Shown here piece after piece: positions 1 through 7,016 of a stretch of DNA of 39,304 nucleotides. Source of the stretch: Clostridiales bacterium (GTDB lineage: Bacteria > Bacillota > Clostridia > Oscillospirales > CAG-272); assembly GCA_004554105.1 (NCBI GenBank), contig SFNW01000004.1, positions 1-39,304 on the forward strand, given 5' to 3'. Position 1 is the first letter of the stretch. Every line of letters starts with the position of its first letter. The notes under the pieces are model-generated. The model made no database searches, was not told the DNA's origin, and saw nothing but the letters and a program-made list of their open reading frames with translations. The translations under genes and the position numbers were made by a program.

Positions 1-1153
1 CAAGCATATCAATGACGTCGACATAGTAAACCGAGAAGGTAATCGTGTTGTTCATATAGGCTTCGGAAAAGCCGTAGTCCTCGCACATGGTCGCAAGGTC
101 GTCATAGTTGTAGTAGGCGAGGAAGGAAGCAAGTTCCTCCGCGCGGCGCTCGTCGCTGATGGTAAAGCCCTCGGCTTTCGCAATCGCGAAGATGACCATT
201 TCTTCCTTGACCGATTGCTCCGCGTTGGCTTTGACCTGCGCCTCGTATTCTTCGACCGACATACCGCTCACGCCCGAGACGAAATCCGCGTATGCCTTGC
301 CGTACATCGATGCGTAATACTTGATGTAGTCAAGCTGCTGCGCCATGTAATCCTCGACGACGCCCGCGGGGTACTTCAGCACCTCGGCGTTGTCGACCGC
401 AATCGAAAGCGCACCGCTCTGCTTCTCGGCGAGGATTTCGCTCTGCCGCTCCTCCGTGAGCACCGAGCGGACGTATGCCTCATACTCCGCCATCGTCGCG
501 TAATCGAAGTTTTCGCGGACGAAAGTGTCGTTATACTCGGGGTAAACCGTCTCGGTAATCGAGTGGAGCACAATCTCAAACTTTGCCGGCTTGCCCGCAT
601 AGTCGGGATTGTTCGGGTACGGGTCGGGGAAGGTGACGTCAATCGTCTTGGTCTCGCCGACGCGCATACCGACGATGCCTTCTTCAAAGCCGTCAATCCA
701 GCCGCCCGCGCCGAGCGTCATCGAGACGTTCTCGTCCTTGCCGCCCTCGAATTCGACGCCGTCCATCGTGCCGGTGTAGTCAATCACCAGCGCGTCGCCC
801 TCCTTTGCGGGGCGGTCGGTAATCTCAACCGTGCTGCTGTGCTGCGTCAGCACGGTTTCGATATATTCGTCGACATCGGCTGCGGTAATCTCGCTCGAGG
901 TCGTGAGCGTCACGGTCACGCCCTTATACTTGCCGAGTTTGATATACTCGTCGAGGTTGACTGCCGTATAATCAAACCCGTCGGGGTTGTTCATCACGGT
1001 TTCGGTAAACGAGGTTGCCTCGGTGGTTTCGGCTGCTTCGGTCGAAGCCTCGGTTTCGGACGAGGTCACGTCCGCATCGGGCTTCCCCGCGCCGCAGGAG
1101 ACTGCGGACAGCAGCATCAGCGCGGCAAGCGTCGCCGCCAGAAGTCTTTTCAT
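1..1153 (-). CDS. Trigger-factor-like FKBP peptidyl-prolyl isomerase lipoprotein (3' end outside window)
   Basis: The first 384 codons of a secreted lipoprotein are visible, and the frame is still open at base 1. The start is the ATG at 1153, preceded by AAAGGA at good spacing. Residues 1-20 form a signal peptide ending in a lipobox-like SAVSC, so Cys20 is probably lipidated. A Ser/Thr/Glu-rich linker follows to about residue 55. The motif YIKLGKYKG at about 80-88 leads into an FKBP fold at about 118-200, with DYTGTMDGVEFEGG and GWIDGFEEGIVGM resembling the PPIase domain of trigger factor. The part beyond resembles the helical trigger-factor C-terminal domain. The ribosome-binding N-domain of true trigger factor is missing, so an extracytoplasmic folding chaperone is inferred. 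It lies 35 bp downstream of a paralogue and is probably co-transcribed with it. The substrate is unknown. Confidence 0.88.
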   Translation of the reverse strand, partial: MKRLLAATLAALMLLSAVSCGAGKPDADVTSSETEASTEAAETTEATSFTETVMNNPDGFDYTAVNLDEYIKLGKYKGVTVTLTTSSEITAADVDEYIETVLTQHSSTVEITDRPAKEGDALVIDYTGTMDGVEFEGGKDENVSMTLGAGGWIDGFEEGIVGMRVGETKTIDVTFPDPYPNNPDYAGKPAKFEIVLHSITETVYPEYNDTFVRENFDYATMAEYEAYVRSVLTEERQSEILAEKQSGALSIAVDNAEVLKYPAGVVEDYMAQQLDYIKYYASMYGKAYADFVSGVSGMSVEEYEAQVKANAEQSVKEEMVIFAIAKAEGFTISDERRAEELASFLAYYNYDDLATMCEDYGFSEAYMNNTITFSVYYVDVIDML

Positions 1154-1188
1154 GTTCGTATTCCTTTATTCAAATGAATTTTCATACA

Positions 1189-2526
1189 TTATGAGCCGCT
1201 GACGGCAAAGTTTGCCTCGGCGACGATTTTCGTAATGATCTCGGCATAGAGCTTGTCCTCTTTGAGTGTCGTTTTCGAGCTGCCGAGCTGCGCAATCAGC
1301 GCGTCAACACTGTCGAGTCCGAGAATCGCGGCGGTTGCCTCAAGCTCGGCTTCAAACTTCTCGTCGCTCGTATCCAGCCCCATGTCCTTGGCAATCGCAT
1401 AGAGCAGAAGCCGCTGTGCAACGAGGTTTTTCGCATTATTGAAAAGAATCGCCTCGGCGTCCTCGACCGCGAGACCGTAGAACGTCGGGAAAAGCTCCTC
1501 GTAGGTCAGACCGTACATCGCCGCAAGCTGCTCGTATGCCGCGACATTGCTGTCAAACGTCTCGGAAAGCACGCTCTCGGGGTACGCCTTAATGCGCGAA
1601 TTGGCAAGTGCCTTGGTCCACGCCGCCTCTTCTTTTGCGACTTCAAACGCGGCTTGCGCCTCGCGCTCGAGGTCTGCGCGCAGGGTCTCGCGATAGGCGT
1701 CGAGCGATTCCGCGCCGAAATAGGCAACGGCAAGCGCGTCGTCCGCCGCAGGGTAAATATGGTTGAGCGTGACCGTGAAGGTCGCCGCCTTGCCCGCATA
1801 AGCGGGGCTGTAATCGGCAGGGAACGTGAGGTCGAGGACTTTTTCTTCGCCCGCGCGCATACCGACGACGCCGGCTTCAAAGCCGTCAATCAATGCGCCC
1901 GAGCCGAGCGTGAGAACAAAGCCCGACGCACTGCCGCCGTCAAACAGCGCACCGTTCATCGTGCCGACAAAATCAATGCTGACCGTGTCCCCGATTTCCG
2001 CAGGGCGGTCGGTAATCATCGCCTCGGCGGGCAGAGACTGCACCGCTTGTGTCAGGCGTTCTTCCACATCGGCGTCGGTGACCTTCTCCGCAGCGGTTAC
2101 CGGCACCTCGATGCCGAGGTATTTGCCGAGTTCGATATAAGGCGAAAGGTCGCTCTTTGCAAAGTCAAACGGCTCGTCGGTTTCCTGTGCTTCCGAAGTC
2201 TCGGAACTTTCAACCGGGTCGGTGACCTCGCCGGTCGGCTCGGTCACGGGCGCGGGTGCGCTCGTCGGCTCGGTCGTCGCACTCGAAGGCTCGCTCGTTG
2301 CGGGTGCGGAAGTCGTCGCCGCTTCCGACGTCGGCTCGGTCGTCACATCGACGCCCGAAGAAACCGGCTCGGTCACGGTATCGGAGGACACGGGCGGCTC
2401 CGACGTCGGCTCGGTCACCGCACTCGAGGGTGCGGTCGGCTCGGTAACATCGGGCTTGCCGTGCGCACAGCTCCCGAGTGAAAATGCAAGCGTCAAAACA
2501 AGCACCGCAATCAGAATTTTTTTCAT
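1189..2526 (-). CDS. Trigger-factor-like FKBP peptidyl-prolyl isomerase lipoprotein with long Thr/Ser/Pro/Glu linker
   Basis: This is a 445-residue secreted lipoprotein paralogous to its downstream neighbour. The start has GGAGG eight or nine bases upstream. The signal peptide (1-19) ends with a lipobox LGSC, so Cys20 is lipidated. Residues about 23-118 are a low-complexity linker with repeated VTEPTSE-like units. YIELGKYLGIEV (about 130-141) mirrors YIKLGKYKG in the neighbour. An FKBP domain spans about 177-258 (DFVGTMNGALFDGG, LIDGFEAGVVGMRAGEE), followed by an approximately 185-residue helical C-terminal region like trigger factor. The ribosome-binding domain is absent. Function is inferred as proline isomerisation and chaperoning outside the membrane. 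The pair arose by tandem duplication but differs strongly in linker length. Confidence 0.9.
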   Translation of the reverse strand: MKKILIAVLVLTLAFSLGSCAHGKPDVTEPTAPSSAVTEPTSEPPVSSDTVTEPVSSGVDVTTEPTSEAATTSAPATSEPSSATTEPTSAPAPVTEPTGEVTDPVESSETSEAQETDEPFDFAKSDLSPYIELGKYLGIEVPVTAAEKVTDADVEERLTQAVQSLPAEAMITDRPAEIGDTVSIDFVGTMNGALFDGGSASGFVLTLGSGALIDGFEAGVVGMRAGEEKVLDLTFPADYSPAYAGKAATFTVTLNHIYPAADDALAVAYFGAESLDAYRETLRADLEREAQAAFEVAKEEAAWTKALANSRIKAYPESVLSETFDSNVAAYEQLAAMYGLTYEELFPTFYGLAVEDAEAILFNNAKNLVAQRLLLYAIAKDMGLDTSDEKFEAELEATAAILGLDSVDALIAQLGSSKTTLKEDKLYAEIITKIVAEANFAVSGS

Positions 2527-2556
2527 TCCCGCCCTCCATAGTCGTTAGACTTCAAT

Positions 2557-2585
2557 ATGATAGCACAATTCTACCCAAAAGTAAA
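2557..2585 (-). promoter_or_regulatory. Sigma-A-type promoter for the lipoprotein pair
   Basis: On the minus strand, TTTACT (2585-2580) and TATCAT (2562-2557) are separated by 17 bp. They lie about 30 bp upstream of the start codon at 2526. The -35 is imperfect. Confidence 0.55.
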
Positions 2586-2630
2586 TGAATTTCAGGTGAA
2601 TTTTTTCGATATTTTTCTCAATTTTCCCGG

Positions 2631-3456
2631 TCACAGACCGAGGTCGCGTTTGGTAAAGGTATATGCGGCATTGCAGAAGCGGCAGGAAAGCTCGAGTTCC
2701 TCGGGCTTGCCCTCCGCGACCTGCTCGGCAAACATTTCTTCGAGGTCGCGCCGCCCGACCGAAAGAAGCGCGCGCTTCATGCGGTCGCGCGAGCAGTTGC
2801 AGCGATAGTCGACGTCGAGCGTGTCAAAGAGGTCGTATTCGATGCCGCGAAGCGCGATGTCGGCGATGTCGGAAAGGCTCTTGCCCTCGTCAAACAGGTG
2901 CGACAGCCCCGTGAGCGACGCGGCGTTTTCCTCGAGCTTTGCAATCACGCTCTCGTCGGCAAACGGCAGAAGCTGCACCAGCACGCCGCCCGCCGCGTCC
3001 CGCCACGTCCTCTGCAATCTCGCCGCTGCGCAGCTCGACCGTGCCGATGTGCGGCTCAGCCTGTCCGCATTCGCGGATAACGGTCAGTCTGCCGCGCCCG
3101 ACCGCACCGCCCACATCGAGCTTGCCGTCGGCGCGCACCGGCAGATGCGCCATGGGGTTTTCGATATAGCACTTTGCGTTGCCGTAGTAGTCGCCGACCG
3201 CAATCAATTTGCCGATACAGCCGTCGCCCGCAACGGTCAGGCTGACCGTGTCCTGCTTCTCGCCGCACATCGAGCCGAGAATCGACGCCGCCGTCAAAAG
3301 TCTCCCCGCGGCGGCGGTCGCCGTGGGCGCGGTCGAATGAATTTTCCGCATTTCTTCGACCATTGCGGTCGAGTTGATGACATGAATCCGCGCACTGCCG
3401 TCGTGCGTCATCGCGCGCAGCATCTGCGCCTTCTGTTTATTCGTCGTATTTTCCAT
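2631..3456 (-). pseudogene. hslO: Broken Hsp33 redox chaperone gene (internal deletion plus frameshift)
   Basis: Hsp33 is a cytoplasmic redox-regulated holdase activated by oxidation of a zinc-bound Cys cluster. From the start at 3456 (GAGGAATTCC upstream), the frame encodes a clear Hsp33 N-terminus (MLRAMTHDGSARIHVINST, KLDVGGAVGRGRLTVIRECG, GTVELRSGEIAEDVA) and then becomes nonsense. A second frame begins abruptly with AAGGVLVQLLPFADES and runs to the natural end. It retains the zinc ligands CNC and CRFC and the FTKRDL tail. Compared with typical Hsp33, roughly 25-28 residues between SGE...DVA and AAGG are missing, and the frame changes at about 3001. The span of 826 bp is not a multiple of three. 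It could be a real deletion or an assembly error. The out-of-frame ATG at 3017 is not a credible start. Confidence 0.85.
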
Positions 3457-3497
3457 TGGAATTCCTCAACAATAATGTAATATTGAAACTTGACTTT

Positions 3498-3659
3498 GCC
3501 TTCCCCCTTGGGGGAAGGTGGTGCGTCAGCACCGGATGAGGGGTAGCCGTTCGCAAAGCGGCGTTGCCGCAGTCTCGACCGAAGAAAAGCAGACGGACGC
3601 GGCGCGTCCTACCCCTCATCAGTCAACTTCGTTGACAGCTTCCCCCCGAGGGGAAGCCT
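3498..3659. repeat. Composite inverted-repeat intergenic element, family 1 (long type)
   Basis: The element begins with a hairpin, GCCTTCCCCCTTGGGGGAAGG, then GTGGTGCG..CACCGGATGAGGGGTAG. It ends with CCTACCCCTCATCAGTC, a TCAACTTCGTTGA hairpin, and CAGCTTCCCCCCGAGGGGAAGCC. The terminal hairpins are mutually inverted. A near-identical 5' part recurs at 28130-28292, and a CTCCCTC variant at 5968-6075 and 12509-12617. It carries no ORF and fills the gap between hslO and the methyltransferase gene. Confidence 0.8.
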
Positions 3660-3663
3660 GTTT

Positions 3664-4422
3664 TCATACTCGCTTTGCAACAAAATAGATGCGCTCGGTA
3701 TTGCTCGCGGGCGCGCTGCCGTCGAGGTCGCCGTGCTCGGCGACGACTTCAAAACCGCGCTGTTTCAGCATTCGCCGAATCTCGGCTGCCGTAAAGCAGG
3801 TCTCGCGCTCGTAGTCGTCGCGCCGCGTATACCTGCCGTCGGCGTCCTCTGTGAACACGCTTGTGAAAAACTCGCACAGGCGGCTTTGCGGGTCATAGAG
3901 ATTCTGCCACGCGCAGAGGACGCCCTCGTCTTCGAGCACATAGGCGTTTGTCCCGTAGATCTCCTTGAATTTATACGGCGTGTTGACGTCGAACAAAAAG
4001 AGCCCGCCCGGCTCGAGGTAATTGTGCACGAGCGAGAGCATCGTCAGAAAATCGGCTTTTCCGTCAACGTGATTGACCGAATCGAGGCAGGAAACAACCG
4101 CCTGCACCGTGCCGTACAGTTCAAACGAGAGCATATCCTGACAGAGGAACAAAATCGCGTCCGCGCGCCCCGCAGCCTCCGCCTTGCCTCTGGCGATGTC
4201 AAGCATCTCGGGCGAGCGGTCGACGCCGGTCATGTCGTAGCCGCGCCGGTCGAGCGCAAGCGTCATCGTCCCCGTGCCGCAGCAAAGGTCAAGCACGAGC
4301 TTTGCCGCAATGTCCGAATGCGCCTTGATTTGCGCGTCGATGTAGTCCGCCCACTTCTCGTAGTCGAGGTCGGCGTTCAGCCTGTCGTAGACGGCAGACA
4401 GCGCACTGTAATCATCGGTCAC
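3664..4422 (-). CDS. Class I SAM-dependent methyltransferase
   Basis: This is a 252-residue Rossmann-fold methyltransferase of unknown substrate. Motif I is LVLDLCCGTGTMTLAL (about residues 42-57). The acidic post-I loop is GVDRSPEMLDIAR, and the later strand contains VVSCLDSVNHV. The C-terminal half (GGLFLFDVNTPYKF, YERETCFTAAEIRRML, LKQRGFEVV) is typical of the Methyltransf_25/YqeM-like group. I chose the GTG at 4422 over the ATG at 4443. A strong GGAGGAGGG sits just upstream of the GTG, and a good promoter puts the transcription start near 4448, leaving no room for a ribosome site before the ATG. The gene is monocistronic, between two repeat-rich gaps. A small-molecule or tRNA substrate is possible; nothing here decides it. 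Confidence 0.85.
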   Translation of the reverse strand: MTDDYSALSAVYDRLNADLDYEKWADYIDAQIKAHSDIAAKLVLDLCCGTGTMTLALDRRGYDMTGVDRSPEMLDIARGKAEAAGRADAILFLCQDMLSFELYGTVQAVVSCLDSVNHVDGKADFLTMLSLVHNYLEPGGLFLFDVNTPYKFKEIYGTNAYVLEDEGVLCAWQNLYDPQSRLCEFFTSVFTEDADGRYTRRDDYERETCFTAAEIRRMLKQRGFEVVAEHGDLDGSAPASNTERIYFVAKRV

Positions 4423-4454
4423 GGTATCCCTCCTCCGCAGCATTTTCGCTTTAT

Positions 4455-4483
4455 ATTTTAAAGCATTTTCTCCTGTTTGTAAA
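4455..4483 (-). promoter_or_regulatory. Sigma-A-type promoter for the methyltransferase gene
   Basis: Minus-strand TTTACA (4483-4478), a 17-bp spacer and TAAAAT (4460-4455) predict a start near 4448. This supports the GTG start at 4422. Confidence 0.65.
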
Positions 4484-4553
4484 TGATTTTTTCACCGAAG
4501 CGTATCTTCCTTTACAAAATGTCAAAAAATAAACAAAATATTCGTGAAATCGG

Positions 4554-4582
4554 TTGAATTTCCAAAGCGGTTGTGCTATATT
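4554..4582 (+). promoter_or_regulatory. Sigma-A-type promoter for pgk
   Basis: TTGAAT (4554-4559), a 17-bp spacer and TATATT (4577-4582) lie 45 bp upstream of the pgk start codon. The region upstream of it is strikingly AT-rich. Confidence 0.75.
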
Positions 4583-4626
4583 GTTATGTGGATAATCAGG
4601 AAATTTATATAAAAGGAGTGTCTGTT

Positions 4627-5934
4627 ATGTACAACAAGAAAACCATTGAGGACGTCGAAGTCAAGGGCAAGAGAGTCCTTGTCCGCTGCGATTTCAACGT
4701 CCCGCTCAAGGACGGCAAAATCACCAGTGACAAGCGTATCGTTGCGGCGCTGCCGACCATTGAGTATCTGCTGAACCACGGCGCAAAGGTTATTCTCTGC
4801 TCCCACATGGGTAAGCCGCACGCCATCTTCACCGAGGGTTTCGGTCTCGACAAGAAAGAAAAGAAGAAGATTGAGGAACTGCCCGAGGCAGAGCAGGCAG
4901 CCGCAAAGGCAGAGCTGCTGGAAAAAGCAAAGAAGAACGACCCCGTCAAGTTCACGCTGAAGCCGGTTGCCGACCGCTTGAATGAGCTGCTCGGCGGCAA
5001 GGTCGCTTTCGCCGCCGACATCGTCGGCGAGGACGCCAAGGCAAAGGCAGCCGCTCTCAAGGAGGGTGAGGCGCTTCTGCTCGAGAATGTCCGCTTTGAC
5101 GCGCGCGAGACCAAGAACGACCCCGCGTTCTCCAAGGAGCTGGCTTCGCTTGCCGATGTTTACGTCAACGACGCGTTCGGCACTGCGCACCGCGCACACG
5201 CTTCGACCGCGGGCGTTGCCGCTTACCTCCCCGCTGTCTGCGGCTACCTGATTCAGAAGGAAATCGGCATTATGGGCAAGGCACTTTCCAACCCCGAGCG
5301 TCCGTTCGTCGCGATTCTCGGCGGCGCGAAGGTCTCCGATAAGCTCAATGTCATCAACAACCTGCTCACCAAGGTCGACACGCTCATCATCGGCGGCGGC
5401 ATGGCGTACACCTTCCTCGCAGCCAAGGGCTACGGCGTCGGCACTTCTCTGCTCGACAGCGAGAAGATTGACTACTGCAAGGACATGATGAAGAAGGCGG
5501 AAGAAAAGGGCGTCAAGCTCCTGCTCCCCGTCGACACCACGATTGCGAAGGACTTCCCCGACCCGATTGACGCCGCAATCGAGACCGAGATTGTTCCCTC
5601 AAACGAAATTCCCGCAGACCGCATGGGTCTCGACATCGGCACAAAGACGATGGAGCTCTATGCCGACGCGGTCAAGAGCGCAAAGACGGTCGTCTGGAAC
5701 GGCCCGATGGGCGTATTTGAGAACCCGATTCTCGCAAAGGGCACGATTGCGGTTGCCAAGGCACTTGCCGAGAGCAGCGCGACGACCATCGTCGGCGGCG
5801 GCGACAGCGCGGCTGCCTGCGAGCAGCTCGGCTTTGCCGATAAGATCACCCACATTTCGACCGGCGGCGGCGCATCGCTCGAATTCCTCGAAGGACTCGA
5901 GCTGCCCGGCATCGCTTGCCTCGAAGACAAATAA
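4627..5934 (+). CDS. pgk: Phosphoglycerate kinase with a charged insertion
   Basis: Phosphoglycerate kinase interconverts 1,3-bisphosphoglycerate plus ADP and 3-phosphoglycerate plus ATP in glycolysis. The start is the ATG at 4627 (MYNKKTIEDVEVKGKRVL), with AAGGAG eight bases upstream. An earlier in-frame ATG at 4573 lies in the promoter. Family motifs are all present: VRCDFNVPL (substrate-binding Asp and Asn), SHMGKP, LLLENVRF, VNDAFGTAHRAHAS, GGAKVSDK, GGGMAYTFL, WNGPMGVFE, GGGDSAAACEQLG and STGGGASLEFLEG. At 435 residues it is longer than the usual 390-400. The excess is an approximately 35-residue Lys/Glu/Ala-rich insertion after SHMGKP (about residues 66-103), where most homologues have a short loop. 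Reading frame and motifs are intact, so it should be active. It is followed by tpiA in a glycolytic cluster. Confidence 0.97.
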   Translation: MYNKKTIEDVEVKGKRVLVRCDFNVPLKDGKITSDKRIVAALPTIEYLLNHGAKVILCSHMGKPHAIFTEGFGLDKKEKKKIEELPEAEQAAAKAELLEKAKKNDPVKFTLKPVADRLNELLGGKVAFAADIVGEDAKAKAAALKEGEALLLENVRFDARETKNDPAFSKELASLADVYVNDAFGTAHRAHASTAGVAAYLPAVCGYLIQKEIGIMGKALSNPERPFVAILGGAKVSDKLNVINNLLTKVDTLIIGGGMAYTFLAAKGYGVGTSLLDSEKIDYCKDMMKKAEEKGVKLLLPVDTTIAKDFPDPIDAAIETEIVPSNEIPADRMGLDIGTKTMELYADAVKSAKTVVWNGPMGVFENPILAKGTIAVAKALAESSATTIVGGGDSAAACEQLGFADKITHISTGGGASLEFLEGLELPGIACLEDK

Positions 5935-5967
5935 GCAAAACAGAGGAGTACAGGGCTGCCGAACCTT

Positions 5968-6075
5968 GCCTCCCTCTTTGAGGGAGGTGGCACGCGGAGC
6001 GTGACGGAAGGAGTAACCATACGCAATGAAACTCCTTCAGTCGCTAACGCGACAGCTCCCTCTCGGAGGGAGCCT
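5968..6075. repeat. Family 1 intergenic element (short CTCCCTC type) between pgk and tpiA
   Basis: GCCTCCCTCTTTGAGGGAGG, then GTGGCACGCGGAGCGTGACGG, AAGGAGT..ACTCCTTCAGTC, a GCTAACGCGAC hairpin, and CAGCTCCCTCTCGGAGGGAGCC. The order of hairpins is the same as at 12509-12617. It occupies most of the 252-bp gap between pgk and tpiA. Confidence 0.8.
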
Positions 6076-6186
6076 TGATAGATTCGATAGATTCGTTTAA
6101 AAAGTAGCTTCTGTAGTAAGCAAAATTTCGGCAATCTTTCATCTCCCCCGTCTTTCGGTCTGCGCCGAAGGCGACAGCCCACAATT

Positions 6187-6948
6187 ATGAAAATGAGAAG
6201 AAAAGTTATTGCGGGCAACTGGAAAATGAACCAGACCCCGAACGCGGCGCGTGAATTTGTCAAGGCGCTTGCCCCCATGGTCGCGGATAAAACGAACTGT
6301 GACGTCGTCCTCTGCGTTCCCTTTGTCGACATTTGGGTCGCTGCCGAGGCGGCACGCGGCACGAATATCAAAATCGGCGCGCAGAACGTCCACTTCAAGG
6401 AGAGCGGTGCATACACCGGCGAAATCAGCGCGGATATGCTGACCGAAGTCGGCGCGGAATACGTCATCATCGGACACAGCGAGCGCAGACAGTATTTCGG
6501 CGAGACCGACGAGACAGTCAATCTGCGCACCAAGACCGCGCTTGCCAAGGGACTCAAGGTTATCCTCTGCGTCGGCGAGCTGCTCGAAGCAAGACAGGCG
6601 GGCATCACCGACGAGGTGGTCGCCATGCAGATCAAGCTCGACCTTGCGGGCATCGAAAAGAAGGACCTCGCCAATATCATCATCGCCTATGAGCCGGTTT
6701 GGGCAATCGGCACGGGTCTGACGGCAACGCCCGAGCAGGCGGACGAGGTCTGCGGACTCATTCGCGAGACCATCGGCAAGCTCTACGGCACGGATGCAGC
6801 CGAAGCGATGATCATTCAGTACGGCGGCTCGATGAACGACAAGAACGCCGCAGAACTGCTGAGCAAGCCGAATGTAGACGGCGGACTCATCGGCGGCGCT
6901 TCGCTCAAGACCGACGCGTTTACCGCTATCGTCACCGCCGCACAGTAA
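6187..6948 (+). CDS. tpiA: Triose-phosphate isomerase
   Basis: Triose-phosphate isomerase interconverts dihydroxyacetone phosphate and glyceraldehyde 3-phosphate. The 253-residue length is normal. Catalytic residues are all visible: Asn11 and Lys13 in GNWKMN, His97 in GHSERR, and Glu169 in AYEPVWAIGTG. The phosphate-gripping QYGGSMN and GGLIGGASL are also present. The start is uncertain between ATG 6187 and ATG 6193, because neither has a convincing Shine-Dalgarno sequence; the preceding bases are GACAGCCCACAATT. An AGAGGAG at 5942-5948, just after pgk, looks like a displaced ribosome site. About 230 bp of repeat sequence now separates it from tpiA. Confidence 0.96.
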   Translation: MKMRRKVIAGNWKMNQTPNAAREFVKALAPMVADKTNCDVVLCVPFVDIWVAAEAARGTNIKIGAQNVHFKESGAYTGEISADMLTEVGAEYVIIGHSERRQYFGETDETVNLRTKTALAKGLKVILCVGELLEARQAGITDEVVAMQIKLDLAGIEKKDLANIIIAYEPVWAIGTGLTATPEQADEVCGLIRETIGKLYGTDAAEAMIIQYGGSMNDKNAAELLSKPNVDGGLIGGASLKTDAFTAIVTAAQ

Positions 6949-7016
6949 AGCGCGGCATTCACGCCCCTCGAATCGTTTGACAGTATCGAATTTTTTGACA
7001 CTACAGGAGAACGGCC

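Noticed and set aside
2210..2450. GTCGGCTCGGTC-type repeats suggestive of a CRISPR or minisatellite
   Set aside because: They encode the Thr/Glu/Pro/Ser linker of the lipoprotein in frame and lack unique spacers of constant length.
2631..3017. The 3' part of hslO as a separate small gene starting at 3017
   Set aside because: Its first residues are out-of-frame sequence from the GEIAEDVA region; homology begins only at AAGG, so it is the tail of a broken gene.
3498..3659. Family 1 elements as insertion sequences
   Set aside because: They are 108-163 bp long, carry no ORF, and no clear target duplication could be confirmed by eye.
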